From assembly GCA_902553555.1 (NCBI GenBank), contig CACDLE010000002.1, positions 40,886 to 104,885 on the forward strand: a stretch of 64,000 nucleotides of DNA, read 5' to 3'. The first letter of the stretch is position 1. Each line of letters starts with the position of its first letter. Of this stretch, positions 39,965 through 46,423 are shown in pieces. A program made the position numbers and the translations under genes. The notes beneath the pieces are model-generated. The model had not been told where the DNA came from, ran no database searches, and was given only the letters and a program-made list of their open reading frames with translations. This DNA comes from an uncultured Pelagibacteraceae bacterium. GTDB lineage: Bacteria > Pseudomonadota > Alphaproteobacteria > Pelagibacterales > Pelagibacteraceae.

Positions 39965-41356
39965 ATGTCTTTTAATTGTAGGTTTGCTCCATCCCCTACT
40001 GGTCCACTTCATATTGGAGGGGTCAGAACAGCTTTATTTAATTGGTTGTTGGCTAAGAAAAATAAAGGAAAATATTTTTTGAGAATAGAAGATACTGATA
40101 AAGAAAGATCAAAAGAAGAGTTTAAAAAACAAATTATTTCATCATTAGCGTGGTTAGGCATTGAACATGAGGGCGAAGAATATATTCAGTCAAAAAATAT
40201 TTCTAAACATGTGACTGTAGCAGAAGATCTTATAAAAAAAGGTTTTGCATACGCATGTTATTGCTCAGAGGAAGAAATAAATGAACAAAAAGAAAAATGC
40301 AAGAAACAAGGAATACCTTATGTTTACAATAGAAAATGGAGAGACGCAAAGGATCTTCAAATACCAAAAGACATACAACCCGTAATTAGATTTAAAAGTA
40401 AAATTTCAGGGAATACAATCATTAAAGATTTAGTGCAGGGAGAAAGAAATATCTCAAATTCTACTATTGAAGATTTTGTCATATTAAGAAAAGATAAATC
40501 TCCTACCTATCAGCTATCAGCAACTGTAGATGACCATGAGATGAAAATTACTCATGTGATAAGAGGTGACGATCATATGATTAATTCTTTTAAGCAAAAA
40601 CAAATTTATGATGCAATGGGATGGGAAGTTCCCAAATTTGCTCATATACCTTTAATTCATAGTGAGAAAGGTAAAAAACTTTCCAAGAGAGATAATGCCT
40701 CAACAATAAATGATTATATTAAAATTGGTATCATACCAGAGGCTTTAAGAAATTATTTGTTAAGATTAGGATGGTCTTACAAAGATAAAGAGATATTTAA
40801 TCTTAAAGAAAGTATCGATTTATTTGATTTTCAAGGGATTGGAAAATCACCATCAAAGCTTGATATGTCTAGAATACTCTCAATAAACGAAACTTATTTA
40901 AAAATGACTGAAGATAAGACGCTGTTTAATTTTTTGAAAGAATATGTATCAAATTTTAAGGAACCCATAGATAAAGCAAAAGAAACTATTCTCATGAAAT
41001 CTATGAAATTTTTAAAAAATAAGGCAAAAACTTTAGAAGATATTTGGGAAAACGCTCAATATATCATTAAAGAAAAAATTGTAATTAATAGTGAGGATAT
41101 TAAACTTATTGATGATTTATCAAAAAAAATAATAAGGGACTTTGTTACTGAGTACGAAAAAATAAGTTCTTTAACAAGAGAGGCATTGGAACCAGTCATA
41201 AAATCGTTAATAGAAAAGCACAAAACTAATTTCAAGGGTGTTGGCCAACCATTGAGAATAGCGTTAGTTGGTTCAAAATTTGGTCCTGGTTTATACGACG
41301 TAATTTTATCCTTGGATAAAGAAGAGGTTTTAAAAAGATTAAAACTAATTATTTAA
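39965..41356 (+). CDS. gltX: Glutamyl-tRNA synthetase
   Basis: This 463-residue class I synthetase charges tRNA with glutamate. The HIGH-type motif appears as PTGPLHIGGVRTALFNW and the KMSKS-type motif as KKLSKRDNAS. IEDTDKERS and VIRGDDHMINSF are further active-site blocks. The cysteine-bearing CYCSEEEINEQKEKC region is present. lexA-gltX is a common alphaproteobacterial pair. Its stop codon overlaps that of the MT-A70 gene on the other strand, marking the edge of the accessory region. Confidence 0.96.
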   Translation: MSFNCRFAPSPTGPLHIGGVRTALFNWLLAKKNKGKYFLRIEDTDKERSKEEFKKQIISSLAWLGIEHEGEEYIQSKNISKHVTVAEDLIKKGFAYACYCSEEEINEQKEKCKKQGIPYVYNRKWRDAKDLQIPKDIQPVIRFKSKISGNTIIKDLVQGERNISNSTIEDFVILRKDKSPTYQLSATVDDHEMKITHVIRGDDHMINSFKQKQIYDAMGWEVPKFAHIPLIHSEKGKKLSKRDNASTINDYIKIGIIPEALRNYLLRLGWSYKDKEIFNLKESIDLFDFQGIGKSPSKLDMSRILSINETYLKMTEDKTLFNFLKEYVSNFKEPIDKAKETILMKSMKFLKNKAKTLEDIWENAQYIIKEKIVINSEDIKLIDDLSKKIIRDFVTEYEKISSLTREALEPVIKSLIEKHKTNFKGVGQPLRIALVGSKFGPGLYDVILSLDKEEVLKRLKLII

Positions 41357-41970
41357 GCTTTAATTTTTTTAGATTTACTATTATTTTTATAAGTATTCCA
41401 AGATATTTTATATTTTTTACTTTGGTCACCCCAAGTAGTCCATCCTTTTCTTCTACCTCTAGCAAAAAGTTCTAAAAAAGGACCCCAGCTACATTTCTCT
41501 ATAATTTCATATAATTCATCTGGTTTTCTAGAGTGTTCTCTTTTTCTTGTTTGAATAAAATTAACTTGAGTTCTTCCTGGTTTTTTTGTTCTTACTTTAT
41601 TACCTCTTACTCCTAGCAAAACTAATTCTGTAACATTTCTAAAATAAAAACCAACTCCTCTACCATCTGAGCCACCATCTTTGCGAATTTTTCTCCAAAC
41701 AATGTTAGTTTTATATTGAAAACCCCATGACTGCATTACCTCTAAACCCTCTTTAATAAAAGCATTTGGCACCCACAAATACAAATGAGACCTTTTAGAT
41801 GCAACTCTTTCAACTGGTAATAATTTAATATCTTCTAAAGATAAAGTCTTGTATCTACTAGTTTTTTTATATTGAGGTGCAATTTTTCCAGTCTTATTCT
41901 TAAATTCCCATGGAGGATCAGCAAGTATTGTTCCGAATTTTCCAACAATATTAAAATTTGTTTTTTTCAT
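41353..41970 (-). CDS. MT-A70 family N6-adenine DNA methyltransferase (putative)
   Basis: This 205-residue protein has the MT-A70 layout, with the catalytic DPPW at residues 18-21 preceded by GTILA, and further blocks HLYLWVPNAFIKEGLEVMQSWGF, NIVWRK and REHSRKPDELYEIIE. Such enzymes in phages and mobile elements methylate adenine in DNA. The target sequence cannot be predicted. It is the last gene of the accessory operon, coupled to the helicase by an ATGA overlap, and its stop overlaps the gltX stop. Protection of element DNA from a nuclease, or partnership with the HNH protein, are both possible. Confidence 0.88.
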   Translation of the reverse strand: MKKTNFNIVGKFGTILADPPWEFKNKTGKIAPQYKKTSRYKTLSLEDIKLLPVERVASKRSHLYLWVPNAFIKEGLEVMQSWGFQYKTNIVWRKIRKDGGSDGRGVGFYFRNVTELVLLGVRGNKVRTKKPGRTQVNFIQTRKREHSRKPDELYEIIEKCSWGPFLELFARGRRKGWTTWGDQSKKYKISWNTYKNNSKSKKIKA

Positions 41971-43673
41971 TTTTTATTTTTTTTCATTTGTGCGATAAAT
42001 TCACCAACTTCTTTATGTAAAGCAATTATTGACTCTGGTGCATTTTGTTTAGACCATTCTTTTAATAAAGGATTTGTTGATTTTTGAACAAAGTCATACC
42101 ACTCTGAGGTCATCTCCTCAGCAGCTTTAGCGTCCTCTTCAGAAATTATTTGTCCTCTGGTAATTATTTTATCTCTAAAAACATCTTTTAAAGTAACTAC
42201 AAAAGGTGTTCCAAAATCTGTTCCACATTCTTGACAGCTTTTTGCGCCTATGGGGTTAAGTGCATCACATTTACTGTCTTTGCATCTTTTATATCTTGGA
42301 GTAGCGGGTGGCCATTTATAATCACAGCTTTTAGAAACACATTCTTTTGCATCCCTTTTATTTTCTGTTTGACAATTTGGACATTTTTTTGTGCTCTTAG
42401 TTTTAAGATCCCTACCAGGCATTTCATCCTCAATAGCTTTAGCAAGCTTATCAAAGACTTCAAACGCTGGCATTACAACATATGCGGTTGAATCATCATC
42501 TTCGATGTCTTCATATTTTCTAACAACTCTACCCATTGCTTGCCGAAATCTCAAATCCGTCCTTGCTCTTGGGAGATAAATTAAGACCCTCAATCTTTGT
42601 ATGTCCACACCTTCTCCAACCATATCGACCGAAACAAGCCAGTCATCATTAAAATTTTTTCTAAATCTATTTATTCTACTTTTAGATTCTCTAGCTCCTT
42701 CTTCGTTATGAACAACTAAAGGTTTTTTATTTGTTTTAAGTTCTATTATTTTTGCCATATAGTCGGCGACCTCAATAGAGGGAGCAATAACTAGTCCTCC
42801 AGCTTGGGGTAGTCTATTTTTTCTGTCTTCTAATTTTTCGATAGCATGTTCGATCATTGATGCTTGATATCCATCCATATCTGGAGATCCATCTTTCTTA
42901 GGTCTTATGGTTGTGCAACAAGCGTAAAATCTATTGGCTTCTTGAATTACGGAAGCAGCCGCAGAATCTTTAATAGTATCCTCTACTGATGTTTCTTTTC
43001 CACTTACTGAACCAAGTTTAGGTCCATTATCTTCATCTAAAATATCAAAGTTTGCTTCATGTCTATGAAATGCAATGGGTCTGCAATATCCTAATTTTAC
43101 AGCTTCTCCATATGTTAATGTATACTGTCCATCTTTTGGATGTTTAAGCTCACCACCCTCATATTGTAAAAATGCAGGTTCTTCTGAGTCAGATCTTATA
43201 GGAGTTCCAGTTAGCATTAATATGAATTTTGCATTTTTAAAAGCATTTATTGCACTGTTACCCCATACTGCTGTGGCAGCAGCATGATGTTGTTCATCAC
43301 AGATTACTAATGTTTTTTTCTCATTACAAACTTTTTGGTAACCATCTAAAAGCCTATTTACCACCTGCCATGTATTGCATATATCTTCTCCGTGATCTCC
43401 ATCTTCTAAACTTGTAGTTCTTTGCATGTACCTACCTGTTACTGCAAGATAATCGTCAGCCCATTTGTCTACCACTGTATCTTGTGGTGCTATAACAATT
43501 ACTCTTTCTATTTCATTTTTGTGAAATAATTCATCAGCTATAGCGATAGCTCCATAAGTTTTACCAGTGCCTGGTGCAGCATTAATAACAAATCTATTGT
43601 CATCTGATTTTGAATACCAGTTTAAACATTTAATTTTGGCTTTTTCTTGCCAATCCCTAAGCTTTAACTTCAT
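41967..43673 (-). CDS. SF2 DEAD/DEAH helicase with C-terminal zinc ribbons
   Basis: This 568-residue protein has motif I APGTGKT (residues 33-39), motif II DEQH (126-129), motif III TGTP (155-158) and a second RecA domain with SVDMVGEGVDIQRL and motif VI FRQAMGRVVRKYE. The C-terminal part holds two Cys4-type zinc-ribbon candidates (CPNC...CVSKSC and CKDSKC...CQEC). The architecture resembles helicases of phages and satellites and of type I/III restriction-like systems. It overlaps the HNH gene and the MT-A70 gene by 4 bases on each side. Confidence 0.9.
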   Translation of the reverse strand: MKLKLRDWQEKAKIKCLNWYSKSDDNRFVINAAPGTGKTYGAIAIADELFHKNEIERVIVIAPQDTVVDKWADDYLAVTGRYMQRTTSLEDGDHGEDICNTWQVVNRLLDGYQKVCNEKKTLVICDEQHHAAATAVWGNSAINAFKNAKFILMLTGTPIRSDSEEPAFLQYEGGELKHPKDGQYTLTYGEAVKLGYCRPIAFHRHEANFDILDEDNGPKLGSVSGKETSVEDTIKDSAAASVIQEANRFYACCTTIRPKKDGSPDMDGYQASMIEHAIEKLEDRKNRLPQAGGLVIAPSIEVADYMAKIIELKTNKKPLVVHNEEGARESKSRINRFRKNFNDDWLVSVDMVGEGVDIQRLRVLIYLPRARTDLRFRQAMGRVVRKYEDIEDDDSTAYVVMPAFEVFDKLAKAIEDEMPGRDLKTKSTKKCPNCQTENKRDAKECVSKSCDYKWPPATPRYKRCKDSKCDALNPIGAKSCQECGTDFGTPFVVTLKDVFRDKIITRGQIISEEDAKAAEEMTSEWYDFVQKSTNPLLKEWSKQNAPESIIALHKEVGEFIAQMKKNKK

Positions 43674-43870
43674 GAATTTCCTTTTCTTAAATTACATTCC
43701 TTGCAAAGAGCCTGAGCGTTTTTTAATATTGTTTTTCCTCCTTTGGAAAAAGGTACAATATGATCTGCGTGAAATTTTTCGTCTAATTTTTTGTTACACC
43801 TCTGGCAATAATTTCCAGAAATCATTTTAAGTATTTTTTTTTGTCGAGGTGTAAATAATCTTTTTTTCAT
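43670..43870 (-). CDS. Small HNH endonuclease
   Basis: This 66-residue protein is a compact HNH nuclease. Cys22 and Cys25 (YCQRCN) with Cys56 and Cys59 (CKECN) form the structural zinc site, and HADHIVPFSKGG followed by Asn51 gives the beta-beta-alpha metal core. The ATG at 43870 overlaps the upstream stop (ATGA). A longer start at 43885 (71 residues) is possible. In phages such proteins nick DNA during packaging or recombination. Beside a helicase and a methyltransferase a restriction role is also conceivable. Confidence 0.88.
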   Translation of the reverse strand: MKKRLFTPRQKKILKMISGNYCQRCNKKLDEKFHADHIVPFSKGGKTILKNAQALCKECNLRKGNS

Positions 43871-44145
43871 TTGCTTAACCACCATTCGTGCATAGTAATA
43901 TCTGAAACAGGTAAATTAGGAAAATGTTCACATTTTAATTGTTTATTAATTCTAGTTAATATTCTAGCCATAGTAACTGGTGATTTTTTTATAACAAATC
44001 CTTTTTTTTTCAAACGCCTTATAGCTTCGTATGGATTGGAAACACCAAAATAAAGAACGCCTTCTAAAATTGAGATCCTATTACCTTTTAAAACGTATTC
44101 CTCTAAAGCAACATTACCTTTATTAGTATAAACATTTTTACTCAT
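43867..44145 (-). CDS. Helix-turn-helix protein of phage type
   Basis: This 92-residue protein contains a winged-helix-like stretch, SILEGVLYFGVSNPYEAIRRLKKKGFVIKK in layout (about residues 25-53), seen as ISILEGVLYFGVSNPYEA plus a basic helix. Similar small proteins in phage early regions use this domain to bind DNA. The C-terminus ends HEWWLSK. It begins 4 bases after the 178-aa gene's stop and overlaps the HNH gene by 4 bases. A role as operon regulator or as helicase-loading partner is inference. Confidence 0.65.
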   Translation of the reverse strand: MSKNVYTNKGNVALEEYVLKGNRISILEGVLYFGVSNPYEAIRRLKKKGFVIKKSPVTMARILTRINKQLKCEHFPNLPVSDITMHEWWLSK

Positions 44146-44149
44146 AAGA

Positions 44150-44686
44150 TTATATCATATCACCCAAGGATAAACCCTGAAAGTTATTTATCAAATTATC
44201 TATTTCATATTTTTTATAATCATCACCAGAATCAGCATTACAATCGATATTCATATTTTTATATTCGTTATCCAGTACTTCCCAGCATCTATGATACTCA
44301 ATTCCTTTTTTTGGTTTTATCCTGCCAGCTATCATGTCATAAACGTCTCTAGAATGATAATTTCCTTTGTGAATGTTGTCTCGAATTATATAGATAGGAT
44401 CTTTAGTCTCTACTGGTTTAATTTTTTCAAATACTTCTTTGGTAAGCGCATCAAGAATTTCGTCATCATATTCTATGTCAAATCCCCTGTCTGAAATCTT
44501 TTCAATTGAAGTGGTAACAATATTTCTTGCTTTAATTAAAAACTTTAATTCTTTTTTTGTTTTTGCTAAATCTAGATAACTAGTTTCTTTAATTTTTTCT
44601 TCTTCCTCTTTAGTTTTTTTTTCTAAAAAGTTTTTCCATCTAACTTTTAAAATTTCAACAGTTTTCTGTAGATCAGAGTCGTTCAT
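44150..44686 (-). CDS. Unknown charged protein of the accessory operon
   Basis: This 178-residue protein is rich in Lys, Glu and Asp, with a predicted helical N-terminus (residues 1-65, including KTKEEEEKIKE) and a C-terminal part with several acidic patches and a possible short Cys-containing loop (NIDCNADSGDD). I recognise no family, signal peptide or membrane span. It precedes the helix-turn-helix gene by 4 bases and follows the nuclease gene after a 60-base gap that also carries a plus-strand promoter-like sequence. Confidence 0.6.
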   Translation of the reverse strand: MNDSDLQKTVEILKVRWKNFLEKKTKEEEEKIKETSYLDLAKTKKELKFLIKARNIVTTSIEKISDRGFDIEYDDEILDALTKEVFEKIKPVETKDPIYIIRDNIHKGNYHSRDVYDMIAGRIKPKKGIEYHRCWEVLDNEYKNMNIDCNADSGDDYKKYEIDNLINNFQGLSLGDMI

Positions 44687-44717
44687 TCTCTAATTTAAAA
44701 AAAAATTTATTTTTGAA

Positions 44718-44746
44718 TTGACAAATTTAAATTTAAGATATATAAA
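44718..44746 (+). promoter_or_regulatory. Consensus-like promoter pointing antisense into the nuclease gene
   Basis: A perfect TTGACA (44718-44723), 17 bases, then TATAAA (44741-44746) lies on the plus strand in the gap between the nuclease gene and the 178-aa gene, both of which read on minus. Transcription from about 44753 would run antisense into the 3' end of the nuclease gene. No plus-strand gene follows. It is the closest match to the sigma-70 consensus that I noticed in the window, but chance matches are expected in AT-rich DNA. Confidence 0.4.
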
Positions 44747-45598
44747 TTATTTATCTTTATTTAATTTCTCAATTTTATTTTTTTTCTTTTTTTTACCTCC
44801 TTCATTATTTTTTTTTCTAAAAGCTTTAATTTTAGCTGTTTCAAATAAAACATCTGTATAAAGCTGATTAGAAATTTTAGAATTCGTTTTATCCGGGCTA
44901 TTAGGTCCTTCCGGTCCATCTAATTGATTTTGTTTCATAACAAACGTACATTCATTGCAACTTTGGTTAAATTCAGGAACATCATTTTTTTCTAGTAAAT
45001 CAATTATAGTTGTAATGTGGTTCAAGAAGTCCTTTTCATCTCTTTTAAGAGGTGAATATTGTGTTTTCATTTTTAAATCACATTCATTTTCTCTATGTTC
45101 AAAGATCTCGGTCGGATAAAATTGCATTATGCCCATGTGGGTTATTGGATCTAGTTTTGGAGTTTTTGCTGTTTTTGTTCCACCTGGATTCGTGAAAATT
45201 TGTGCATACGCCTCTAATTGATATTTATAACTCTCTGATTTTGTATCTTTTAAATTTGTGGTTTTAAAATCTATAATTCCGTATCCTTCTTTTTCAAACT
45301 TAATAACAATATCTGGTTTTCCTTGAAGTATAAAAGACCTTTTTTTATTGTCATGCATTTCTACAGATGAAATTTTACCAGGTAGCTCATCAGAAGACAT
45401 AAATCTACCCTTGGGTAGTTGATCAGTTAAGTCACTACAATTTTTAGATTTAAAATAATTTGTCTGACAAACGTCAAAACTTGAAAATACTGGCGGAGGA
45501 AAATTTCCCGATGATATTTTATTCTTTTTGTAAATATAAAAACATCTTTTACATTTTTTTGCTTTATAGTCTAACTCGGAGGGTGCTAAATAATACAT
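44747..45598 (-). CDS. PD-(D/E)XK nuclease, Cas4/RecB-like, with paired cysteines
   Basis: This 283-residue protein has a RecB/Cas4-type nuclease core: Asp96 in QGKPDIV, the Asp110-x-Lys112 pair in IIDFKTTN, and the motif YQLEAYA with Gln127. CxxC pairs at Cys16/Cys19 near the N-terminus and Cys214/Cys217 near the C-terminus flank the core and could hold an iron-sulfur cluster or zinc. The C-terminal tail is strongly basic. There are no cas1/cas2 genes or repeats nearby, so it is better read as a phage or element DNA-end nuclease than as CRISPR Cas4. Its ATG overlaps the stop of the 58-aa gene. Confidence 0.82.
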   Translation of the reverse strand: MYYLAPSELDYKAKKCKRCFYIYKKNKISSGNFPPPVFSSFDVCQTNYFKSKNCSDLTDQLPKGRFMSSDELPGKISSVEMHDNKKRSFILQGKPDIVIKFEKEGYGIIDFKTTNLKDTKSESYKYQLEAYAQIFTNPGGTKTAKTPKLDPITHMGIMQFYPTEIFEHRENECDLKMKTQYSPLKRDEKDFLNHITTIIDLLEKNDVPEFNQSCNECTFVMKQNQLDGPEGPNSPDKTNSKISNQLYTDVLFETAKIKAFRKKNNEGGKKKKKNKIEKLNKDK

Positions 45599-45774
45599 TA
45601 ATAAACCTCCGATACATATCTAGCTAAAACAGGTTTAGTAGAACTCTCACTCATTATTTCAATTCTACCGTCATCATAATAAAAGTACACCCTATAAAAA
45701 TGACGTTTTTCTTCATAATCATAAACCTCCTCGACTCTTATTTCTCTAATTTTTTCAAGTTTTCTATTTTTCAT
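45598..45774 (-). CDS. 58-aa charged protein translationally coupled to the nuclease
   Basis: A minus-strand frame of 58 codons runs from ATG at 45774 to TAA at 45598-45600. It begins MKNRKLEKIREIRVEEVYDY and ends LARYVSEVY, with an aromatic/basic middle (RHFYRVYFYYDDGR). Its stop overlaps the nuclease start as TAATG and its start overlaps the end of the 72-aa gene by 11 bases, the packing typical of true genes here. No family is recognised. It may be a small nucleic-acid-binding or regulatory partner. Confidence 0.65.
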   Translation of the reverse strand: MKNRKLEKIREIRVEEVYDYEEKRHFYRVYFYYDDGRIEIMSESSTKPVLARYVSEVY

Positions 45775-45982
45775 TTTTGCCTTTAATTAACTTTGTTATT
45801 TTATTCTCTTTTTCAAATATTTTATTTTCTACTCTATCAACTCTCTCAGAAAGTATCTCTATTATCAATTTTAATTTTCTAATTTCATCTTTTGATTTGA
45901 TATAATCCGTTATAAAAAGATCACCCTCAGATAAACTTTTTTTTCTTAATAAATAAAAATCTGTTTTATTTTTTTTGTTCAT
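45764..45982 (-). CDS. 72-aa coiled-coil protein, first gene of the accessory operon
   Basis: This 72-residue protein is almost entirely charged and helical. Residues about 28-65 follow a heptad-like pattern (IRKLKLIIEILSERVDRVEN). I recognise no family and no membrane span. It is the promoter-proximal gene of the minus-strand operon and lies directly downstream of a pair of inverted repeats. A structural, dimerising or regulatory role is guesswork. Confidence 0.6.
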   Translation of the reverse strand: MNKKNKTDFYLLRKKSLSEGDLFITDYIKSKDEIRKLKLIIEILSERVDRVENKIFEKENKITKLIKGKNEK

Positions 45983-45998
45983 ATAAGTAAGTGGAGGC

Positions 45999-46037
45999 CC
46001 CCCTAGTTAAACACAAACAAAAACAAAAACCAGGGGG
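45999..46037. repeat. Inverted repeat CCCCCT/AGGGGG with 27-base A/C-rich loop
   Basis: CCCCCT at 45999-46004 and AGGGGG at 46032-46037 are perfect complements. The loop on the plus strand is made of ACAAA-like units. The G/C-rich arms are conspicuous in a very AT-rich region. On the minus transcript the arm with GGGGG lies about 16 bases upstream of the ATG of the 72-aa gene, so a hairpin could influence its expression. Confidence 0.75.
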
Positions 46038-46038
46038 T

Positions 46039-46066
46039 TTTCTGTCAGAAAGGTTAAGGACAGAAA
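46039..46066. repeat. Inverted repeat TTTCTGTC/GACAGAAA with 12-base loop
   Basis: TTTCTGTC (46039-46046) and GACAGAAA (46059-46066) form a perfect 8-bp stem one base away from the preceding repeat. It lies 12 bases downstream of the stop codon of the 66-aa membrane gene on the minus strand. The following minus-strand sequence becomes T-rich only after CCCCC, so a simple rho-independent terminator is possible but not canonical. Confidence 0.75.
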
Positions 46067-46078
46067 TTCTCAAATACA

Positions 46079-46279
46079 TTAATTTTTACCTATATTCATT
46101 AATGTGTATCCTATTCCACCAAATATTAGCGGTGAAAAAGCTGAAACTGGACCTAAGAAATAAGTTAAGTTATTTCCAGTCCAAGACATCACGAAGTCAA
46201 TAAATGCAAATCCTACAAATAATGCTCCGATTAAGTATGTAAAAGACATTTTTTCTTCTACTGTATTTATTTTTTTCAT
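46079..46279 (-). CDS. 66-aa two-TM membrane protein, paralogue of the one at 50161-50334
   Basis: This 66-residue protein has two hydrophobic segments (about 13-30 and 45-62). The ATG at 46279 is set by a strong AAGGAG seven bases upstream; an earlier ATG at 46300 would include that site. Its pattern FIDFVMSWTGNNLTYFL then SAFSPLIFGGIGY and NIG closely parallels the 57-aa protein at 50.2 kb. No family is recognised. It lies between two pairs of inverted repeats. Confidence 0.75.
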   Translation of the reverse strand: MKKINTVEEKMSFTYLIGALFVGFAFIDFVMSWTGNNLTYFLGPVSAFSPLIFGGIGYTLMNIGKN

Positions 46280-46315
46280 ATTTACTCCTTTGTTTTTCAT
46301 GGTTCATATATAATT

Positions 46316-46352
46316 AGATTTTACTAAATGTGCTTGTCTTTTAGTAAAATCT
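46316..46352. repeat. 13-bp perfect inverted repeat with 11-base loop
   Basis: AGATTTTACTAAA (46316-46328) and TTTAGTAAAATCT (46340-46352) are perfect complements. The repeat lies between the end of the channel gene (46424) and the 66-aa gene (46279), both on minus. It could terminate the channel transcript, or serve as an operator overlapping the promoter of the 66-aa gene, since a TATATA-like sequence follows on the minus strand. Confidence 0.85.
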
Positions 46353-46355
46353 GAA

Positions 46356-46394
46356 TTGGACAAAGCGGATAAACACTACGTTTTTTTTGTCCAA
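46356..46394. repeat. 9-bp perfect inverted repeat with 21-base loop
   Basis: TTGGACAAA (46356-46364) and TTTGTCCAA (46386-46394) are perfect complements and lie three bases from the neighbouring 13-bp repeat. The plus-strand right arm is preceded by a run of eight T. The loop contains GCGGATAAACACTACG. Function is unknown; a terminator of the channel gene is the simplest explanation. Confidence 0.8.
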
Positions 46395-46423
46395 AATAAA
46401 TTGAAGAAATGGATAATGAGGTT

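Noticed and set aside
41353..45982. An intact prophage
   Set aside because: No integrase, terminase, portal, capsid, tail or lysis gene is visible; only DNA-processing genes are present.
46005..46031. ACAAA-type units in the loop as a CRISPR or tandem repeat
   Set aside because: The stretch is under 30 bases, imperfect and has no spacers; the Cas4-like gene nearby has no cas1 or cas2 companion.
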